Of a DNA stretch of 64,000 nucleotides, positions 57,817-64,000 are shown piece by piece. The position numbers were made by a program, and so were the translations under genes. Below the pieces are notes generated by a model, which worked only from the letters and a program-made list of their open reading frames with translations, did no database searches and was not told where the DNA came from. Source of the stretch: Bostrychus sinensis. Lineage: Eukaryota > Chordata > Actinopteri > Gobiiformes > Eleotridae. Every line of letters starts with the position of its first letter. Position 1 is the first letter of the stretch. Where the stretch lies: contig CM036243.1 in the NCBI GenBank assembly GCA_020698575.1, positions 23,109,403 to 23,173,402 on the forward strand, given 5' to 3'.

Positions 57817-59326
57817 TTGATTGCTGATAGCCCTTTCCATTCAATCATCAATATGGCAAAGCCCTTATCCCGAGAACCCACCGCTGCAAAAATGGCGTCC
57901 CTTAACCGGGTCCGAGCTCTGGCGCTGATTTTTCTGACTGTCACTGGCTGTTGTGTCACCCCCACAAGTGGCAAGGAAAACTCCGAGGAGACCGTCATCA
58001 TTGGGCTGCGCCTGGAGGACACTGACGACATTTCGTTCATGGATAGAGGCTACCTGCGGGTGAGTGAGCGCTCCCGGGTCAAACTAAGGGTGTACGGCCA
58101 GAACATCAACAACGAGACGTGGTCCAAAATAGCTTTCACGGAGCATGAGCGGAGCCGGGCGGTGGGGAGCCTTGACACCTCCTCTGGGGAGAACCACGAG
58201 GACCTGTCCGGCTCGCACCCGTGTGGCATTAGGACTTCAGATATCATTATTCTACCTAATATCGCTTTGAAACGAAAGACGTCAGGAATAGTTGAAATTG
58301 ACGTCAAACCTCTCCGAAAGACGGAGAGAAGCAAAGCTTATTACCTTTGCATTGCCACCTCGACACCTGCAGGGTCCAACGACCCGTGGACGGAGAACAC
58401 CTGGATCTACCATGACGGGGATGACACCAAAGTGATAGTGGTGGAGGAGAAGAAGTTTCTGCTGCCCTTCTGGCTGCAGGTCATCTTCATTTCCATGCTG
58501 TTGTGCTTGTCCGGGATGTTCAGCGGTTTGAACCTGGGGCTTATGGCTCTGGACCCCATGGAGCTCCAGATAGTCCAGAACTGCGGCACAGAAAAGGAGA
58601 AAAACTACGCCAAAAAGATTGAGCCAGTCCGGAGCCAAGGGAATTACTTATTGTGCTCTCTTCTACTGGGGAACGTGTTGGTCAACACCACGCTAACCAT
58701 CCTGCTGGATGATATTGCCGGCTCAGGGCTCATTGCTGTGGTGATGTCCACTATTGGAATAGTAATTTTTGGGGAGATAGTACCTCAAGCCATCTGCTCT
58801 AGACATGGCCTGGCAGTGGGAGCCAACACCATCTTTCTCACCAAGTTCTTTATGCTGCTGACTTTTCCTGCCTCCTACCCGGTCAGCAAGCTTTTGGACT
58901 ACCTGCTGGGACAGGAGATAGGCACAGTGTACAACCGTGAAAAGCTGTTGGAGATGCTGCGCGTCACGGATCCCTACAATGACCTCGTCAAGGAGGAGCT
59001 GAACATTATCCAGGGTGCACTGGAACTCAGGACTAAGACCGTGGAGGACGTTATGACCCCACTGAGAGACTGCTTCATGATCCCAGCGGACGCCACCCTG
59101 GACTTTAACACTATGTCTGAGATTATGAAGAGTGGCTATACTCGGATCCCTGTGTTTGAGGGCGAGAGGTCCAACATAGTGGATCTGCTGTTCGTCAAGG
59201 ACCTGGCCTTTGTGGATCCTGATGACTGCACCCCTCTTAAAACCATCACTAAGTTTTACAGCCACCCTCTGCACTTTGTGTTCAATGACACCAAGCTGGA
59301 TGCAATGCTGGAGGAGTTTAAAAAAG
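57817..59326 (+). CDS. cnnm2: Cyclin M2 / CNNM2 magnesium transport mediator, first coding exon (partial)
   Basis: This single exon encodes residues 1-503. It ends after EEFKK plus one base at a GTGAGA donor; later exons are outside the window. Parts in order: a hydrophobic leader (about 33-46), the extracellular domain with the sequon Asn99-Glu-Thr and YGQNINNETW, then the DUF21/CNNM membrane domain from LLPFWLQVIFISMLLCLSGM (215-234) through SGLNLGLMALDPMEL, LLGNVLVNTTLTILLDD and FGEIVPQAICSRHG, and the first CBS repeat with VEDVMTPL and YTRIPVFEG. CNNM2 sits in the basolateral membrane and supports magnesium homeostasis. The start was chosen at 57817 because three methionines (1, 13, 26) match the spacing I recall in mammalian CNNM2. 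A read-through of the donor would add 24 codons to a stop at 59400. Confidence 0.95.
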
Positions 59327-60528
59327 GTGAGACAAACCCACCGCACACAGTAAACCTTGACTCTATTTTCAGCATTTTGTATTTTGACTTGGTTTCATGA
59401 TGCAGAGGACACAACATAAAGAGAGCAAAATAGAGCTCTTATAATGGGATTGACATATACCTGAAGTAATGTAGTTATGTCTGTTGTTGTTCATTTTACC
59501 TTCTACACATTATATTTACTATTATTGAACTTTAACTATGTTGAATTAGTCATTCATGATATAAGTGCCCATTTCCTTAATTTAGCCTGCCCTTTATTGA
59601 AGCAACACTGGGGTTATGGCACTTGACCATTGAGTGACATTGTCCCTGACCCCTCACCTTTCTTAGAGATGTGTTTTAGGAAGTTTTACTTTTGAAGAAC
59701 AGTGCAGCCGCCTGTTCTCCACTCAAAAGGTCAAGTTGTAGAGGTCAATTATAAGAGTTAGAAACCAGATTTTCAGGAATAATTATTCAACCCCTCGAGG
59801 TTTTACAAGAAATTCCAGGTAGTCAGGGAAAAAGGGGCGGAGTGAAAGGAGCTGAAGATGTTGTTTTTGCACTTTGGGCATGCTTATCTGAGTGGCCGCC
59901 ACATCAGTAGTGAGAGGCATTTGTTATGGCCCATCTGGTCACTTCCTGTATACTTATGAGCAGGGGTCCTTATCTCCCCATCACTTCCAGTCAGTGTTAA
60001 TGTTCACACTGTTTCTCTTTCTTTCTCTCCTCCTTCTCTCTGTCCTGCCTTTTCTCCTCCTACTTCTTCTGCCCTCCTCTCATTCATTCAACCTTTTGCC
60101 TCTCTCCCCTCCCTCTCTGTATCTGTGAACGCACTGGGACATGTGGGAATGGTGCAACCACTGCTCAGGTTATCAGGTGGGGCATCTTGTTTAAGAACCT
60201 GCTTAAATCCCTTGTACCTCTCTTGTGCTTGCCTCTGAAATGATGGTGGCGATAACTCCTTTTGTCCAGCCCTGGAATGCAGTCGTGTGGATAATGAATA
60301 ACAGCCTAACACCCTCCAGCTCCCCATGTGCTTTCTGTGTGTATGCGCATGGTCTGTGAAAATATGTTTACCTCAGCCACTGTTTACCTAGTGTTTTGCA
60401 TAGACCCCTCTCATGTTGTTGCTTTTGACTAAGTTGTTTCCCACAGAGTATGATCTCTTGTATGTGATTCAGCTTGTGACTAATAGAAACATGTATGATG
60501 TGTGTATTGTGTGTTCATTATAATATAC

Positions 60529-60882
60529 TAGGGATGTGACAAGATACAAATCCCGCGAAACGAGACAAGACACGAGATTGGGTTAACGAGACGAGATTTT
60601 TAGTCTATTGAAATATGTATTTCACATGAATTAAAATCAAAATGTAAAACTATTTAGGTGCATTTTAAAATCAACTTGTAATGAATGGTATTTACTTCTA
60701 TTATTTGAATTATATGCAATAGCAGAACATATATTGCCATATGTTTTGCCACTAACTCAACTGACTAGCTTCTCCTTTGTAAAAAGTGCAAACAGAACCT
60801 GATCCTGAGATCACAAGATTGATTTTTACCCTCACTAAAATCTTATGACATTTTGATCTTGTGAGATCTTGTCACACCCATA
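60529..60882 (+). mobile_element. hAT-type MITE, copy 2 (cnnm2 intron 1)
   Basis: The ends TAGGGATGTGACAAGAT and ATCTTGTCACACCCATA are inverted repeats. The flanks TAATATAC (60521-60528) and CAATATAC (60883-60890) are a 7-of-8 target duplication. It is a close relative of the element at 11950, in the same orientation. Confidence 0.85.
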
Positions 60883-61439
60883 CAATATACTAAAGAGAAT
60901 CAATCAGGAGAATAAACTTAACCAGTCATTGGTCTCTATTAACAGAAATAAGGTGTTTGTTTTCAAGTCAAATTAGCATTACATAATAAACTGGTCAGAG
61001 GTTTTTTGTTTTTTTTTGTTTGGCTTTCAGCTCAATTGCCTATATACAGTCATTCGGTAGTAATAGAAAAGTTTTATGCAGCTTGCAGTCTTTCTTTGAC
61101 CAATGTAATTTCAAAGGGGGGAAAAATGTTAGAAAAAGGACAATTTTAGCTCATTAAGCACAAAACATGCAATGCATGCATTTTGGCCCATATTCATTAA
61201 AGAGATTATTTTTTTATAATGTGCCACTTATTCCAATAGTAACTGGTGTGTGTTAAATGAACTGACTGTATAATGTTCAGCCCTGCAACAGTAAATTTGC
61301 ATTGGGCTTCATTGTGTTTAAATACATTTTTATGTGATGAGCAAATTCATCAGTTATCAGTTGTCCTTTTATTTAACATTATTTATACAGGTTAATGAGA
61401 TGCTGTTATAATGTAAATCCACTTGGGCACAACAGAGCT

Positions 61440-61720
61440 ATGTCCAAGTCAATGTAACATCCTGGGACATGCCTGCGTGCACTTAATCCATAATTACTGC
61501 AGTTGATGTTAATGGCACAGTGAAGTTGTGGCTGGCTGCACTCCAGAGGGAATTCGCCCTCTGCCGCTCAGTTATGAGCCACTGTTCTTGGAAAGGGCTC
61601 TGGGGTCACAGTTTCCCGTCAACCTGAGCACAGCACACTCTCAGTTCAAAGCTTTTGTATTGTAAGTCACTCTTAATTAATTTGTCGCTGCTTGTAGCTG
61701 CTGCACAGTTGTCTGAAGTC
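61440..61720. promoter_or_regulatory. Candidate conserved non-coding element in cnnm2 intron 1
   Basis: A repeat-free block with CTTAATCCATAATTACTGCA, GTTGATGTTAATGG, TTCGCCCTCTGCCGC, TTCAAAGCTTTTG and CTTAATTAATTTGTCGC. Homeodomain-type TAATCC/TAATTA sites are frequent. An enhancer is inferred; the target gene is unknown. Confidence 0.3.
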
Positions 61721-63361
61721 TGTTACAGAAAAATGCCATGGTACACTCTACATTCATACTACAGATGATGTTGGTCACTTTACAGTATTACATACAGCTT
61801 ACAGTAGTTATTGTTTAAACATCTTCAATTATGTTTTAGCCCTTGTTGATTTTAATGACATAGACTTTGAATGAATCACTAAACTGTACATTGTGCAGTG
61901 GGATACTGTTGAAACGGCAAATGAAGTGGTGATGTTGTGTAATTCAGTTTGAAGTTCACAGCATGTCTTCAATCCCATTTCTAGTTAAGGGTTAAAGCCA
62001 AAGTTTTTCAGGAACTTTTAATTGAGACAGACATACTATGGAAACTTCTGACCTATTCATTAATGACTCTCTGACTGAGATTGGAACAATTACTGTAATC
62101 CCAGGGTTGCTTGTCAAGCTGCAGGTTTACTATTTAATGAGTGGGTCAGCGTGAGCCACTTGGGACCAAACCAAGTAGCCTAAAAAGTCCTACACAGAAA
62201 TAACTACTTCTTGAGTTTCAGCTTTTGTGACTTTAAGTGAAAGTGAATTTGTTCATTCATTTTGATTTAGCCTAAGTATCTCCTGAACAGGTCGGATACA
62301 TAGTTTTGTATATTGCTTTGGAAAGTCCAAATACTTATTTCACCTATAGTTTTTTAACGTGAAACTTTAGGTGCACTTCTATTCATAAGCAATCAATTAT
62401 TTTCCTTTTTTATTTTTTGACATTTTTCTATATACTTCCTCATTATATTGATTACAAACACTGCAGTTGAGCTAACCTGCAAAGAAGTGATTTCTAAACA
62501 TAGCAGAAGTCCTTTGCTCCTCCATCATTTCACTAAGGCCCTAGTGTAATAAAGCCTACATGCGGCCTGGCACGTCATGAACTAGTTCCTGATTGCTGCA
62601 ATATAGGCCAATCTATGCTTAATTCCTATTCAGCAGACCTCACAGTCTTCTGTACTTTGAAACACTATTTTCTCAAGTTAGTCTTCTTGATGGCTGTGTC
62701 TTTGCAGTTATTTTATCTGTATGTTTGTGTTGCATCTAGAGTATATTTATGCCTCCGCACATAGCTAGAAATCCTACAGTTTTGTGATGGTGTGATGTCA
62801 TGATGGTACACTTATGTATCCTGTAAACAGTTTCTCCCAAAGATCACAATTACCTTGATTTATGTGATACTACCTTGATTTACTTTATGATACTGTCAAC
62901 TACAAAGAGGTCTCGTTTGGGTAACACAGGCCCCTCATTAGAGAAAAATAATTCATGAATATCCAATTAATTACAGATGTCAATTTCATAATAACCCTAT
63001 AATGTTAAGATGGCTGACTTTGGGGGCTGTTGACATAGTCTTGGTTCTCCTCAGCTTGTTGTGTTAGAGCCTGGGTTTTTATTTTGGCCTACATTCTTCA
63101 GATTCTGGTTCAACATGGAGTAGGCCTCTAAGACCTGATTAGTACAACAGTGAAGGAGTGTGCATTTCCAAAACCTGTCTGATCTGGCATTATGACTTTT
63201 CTTTACATTTATATTTCCACTGCTGCCCTGCATTGACTCATGTTTACCTAAAGCCAAATTTCTTTTATGCAGTTCAAACCTGGCATTCAGTAGTATTTCC
63301 CTACATCTCTGGCTCTGGGTGTCCACAATTTTAACATTGCATAATATTTACCAACACCTGC

Positions 63362-63480
63362 CACAATGGCTCACAAGCTAGTGTACGCTTTGTGCTAGTC
63401 CCAAGCCCTGATAAATGGTATGGGTTGTGGCAGAATCTTGCACGAAACATATGCCAATTTAAATATGTGAATCAGATGAA
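63362..63480 (+). repeat. Dispersed SINE-like repeat, copy h
   Basis: TGTGCTAGTCCCAAGCCCTG, ATAAATGGTATGGGTTG and CGAAACATATGCCAATTTAA match copies a and d in order. The 3' tail is lost. Confidence 0.55.
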
Positions 63481-63561
63481 GGAGAACAGCTGAAGGTGAC
63501 TTAATAATAATGTGTATCAACATTTATGGTCAGTTAAAATACAGTACCTTAAAAAATAAAT

Positions 63562-63900
63562 CATTCATTCATTCATTTTCGTAATCCAGTTATGGGTTAG
63601 CTGGCGGCTAGAGGCTATTCCATCAATTATGGGCCTTAGGCGGGGTAAAGCAAAGCATGTACAGTGGCCACTGGCCAGATAGCCTCAGGCTGTCACAGAG
63701 GCATACAGACACTCATTATCTCCCACATTCATTCAAAATGAGCAATTTAGAGTGACCATCAACTTACACATGCATGTCTTATAGTGGGAGGAAGCAGGAG
63801 TACCCTGAAATAATCCATGGTAACACGAGAGGACATGCAGACCTTACTCAGAGATGTCAGCCAGCCCAAAGATCTAACCCACAACCTCCTTTCTGAGAGC
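63562..63900 (+). repeat. Fish interspersed repeat (ATTCATTCATT...type), copy 2
   Basis: CATTCATTCATTCATTTTCG at the left, then CTGTCACAGAGGCATACAGA, AGAGTGACCATCAACTT, GTGGGAGGAAGCAGGAGTAC and GAGGACATGCAGACCTTACT, parallel to the copy at 24551. Confidence 0.8.
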
Positions 63901-64000
63901 CAGAAGCGCACTACTCTGCGACCTTGCTCCTTAGAATAAATTCAGATATTCCAAAATATATTGCCCCTGTAACATTTACCAACAATATTTTCTACTATGC

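Larger units (their letters stand above)
59327..64000 (+). other. cnnm2 intron 1 (5' part)
   Basis: The splice donor is at 59327 and no later cnnm2 exon (expected to continue the CBS region) appears before the window end. The stretch holds a MITE, two interspersed repeats and one block that resembles conserved non-coding DNA, all listed separately. Confidence 0.75.

Noticed and set aside
58723..59346. 207-codon antisense frame inside cnnm2
   Set aside because: It is a shadow of the conserved cnnm2 coding frame.

Overview
The window is nuclear DNA from a teleost fish. The genes are split into many short exons with GT..AG introns, the intergenic DNA is AT-rich and full of fish-type short repeats (tRNA-derived SINE, hAT and TA-flanked MITEs, tetranucleotide arrays), and the gene order is a rearranged piece of the vertebrate FGF8-DPCD-POLL and WBP1L-AS3MT-CNNM2 neighbourhoods (human 10q24). 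All seven genes were assembled by hand from exon translations, splice sites and reading-frame phase.

Layout. (1) 2035-12678 (+): a 12-exon facilitative sugar transporter of the SLC2A class II type, best match slc2a15. (2) 12679-30918: about 18 kb without a recognisable gene. It holds several GC-richer, motif-dense blocks that look like conserved cis-regulatory DNA, set among MITEs and older repeats. (3) 30919-33474 (+): fgf8, five coding exons, secreted growth factor. (4) 35664-37250 (-): dpcd, a ciliary gene, six exons. (5) 37943-41079 (+): poll, DNA polymerase lambda, eight coding exons, head-to-head with dpcd across a short shared promoter that carries an RFX X-box and two ETS motifs. (6) 41861-49138 (+): wbp1l, four exons. 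(7) 51804-57026 (+): as3mt, arsenite methyltransferase, eleven exons with all four conserved catalytic cysteines. (8) 57817-59326 (+): first coding exon of cnnm2, a magnesium-homeostasis membrane protein; the rest of the window is its first intron.

The genes do not form one pathway. They are ordinary vertebrate genes held in synteny, probably partly because fgf8 has a large regulatory domain. Compared with the human order (remembered, not searched), FBXW4 is missing between fgf8 and dpcd, and CYP17A1 and BORCS7 are missing between wbp1l and as3mt. This suggests one of the two teleost-duplicated copies of the region, possibly the fgf8b copy.

I found no clearly new biological system. The observations most worth a second look are the X-box promoter of dpcd/poll, the altered alternative splice acceptor of fgf8, the loss of fbxw4, a long imperfect inverted repeat just upstream of slc2a15, a perfect 23-bp-arm hairpin beside a MITE, and a set of candidate enhancers in the gene-free region.
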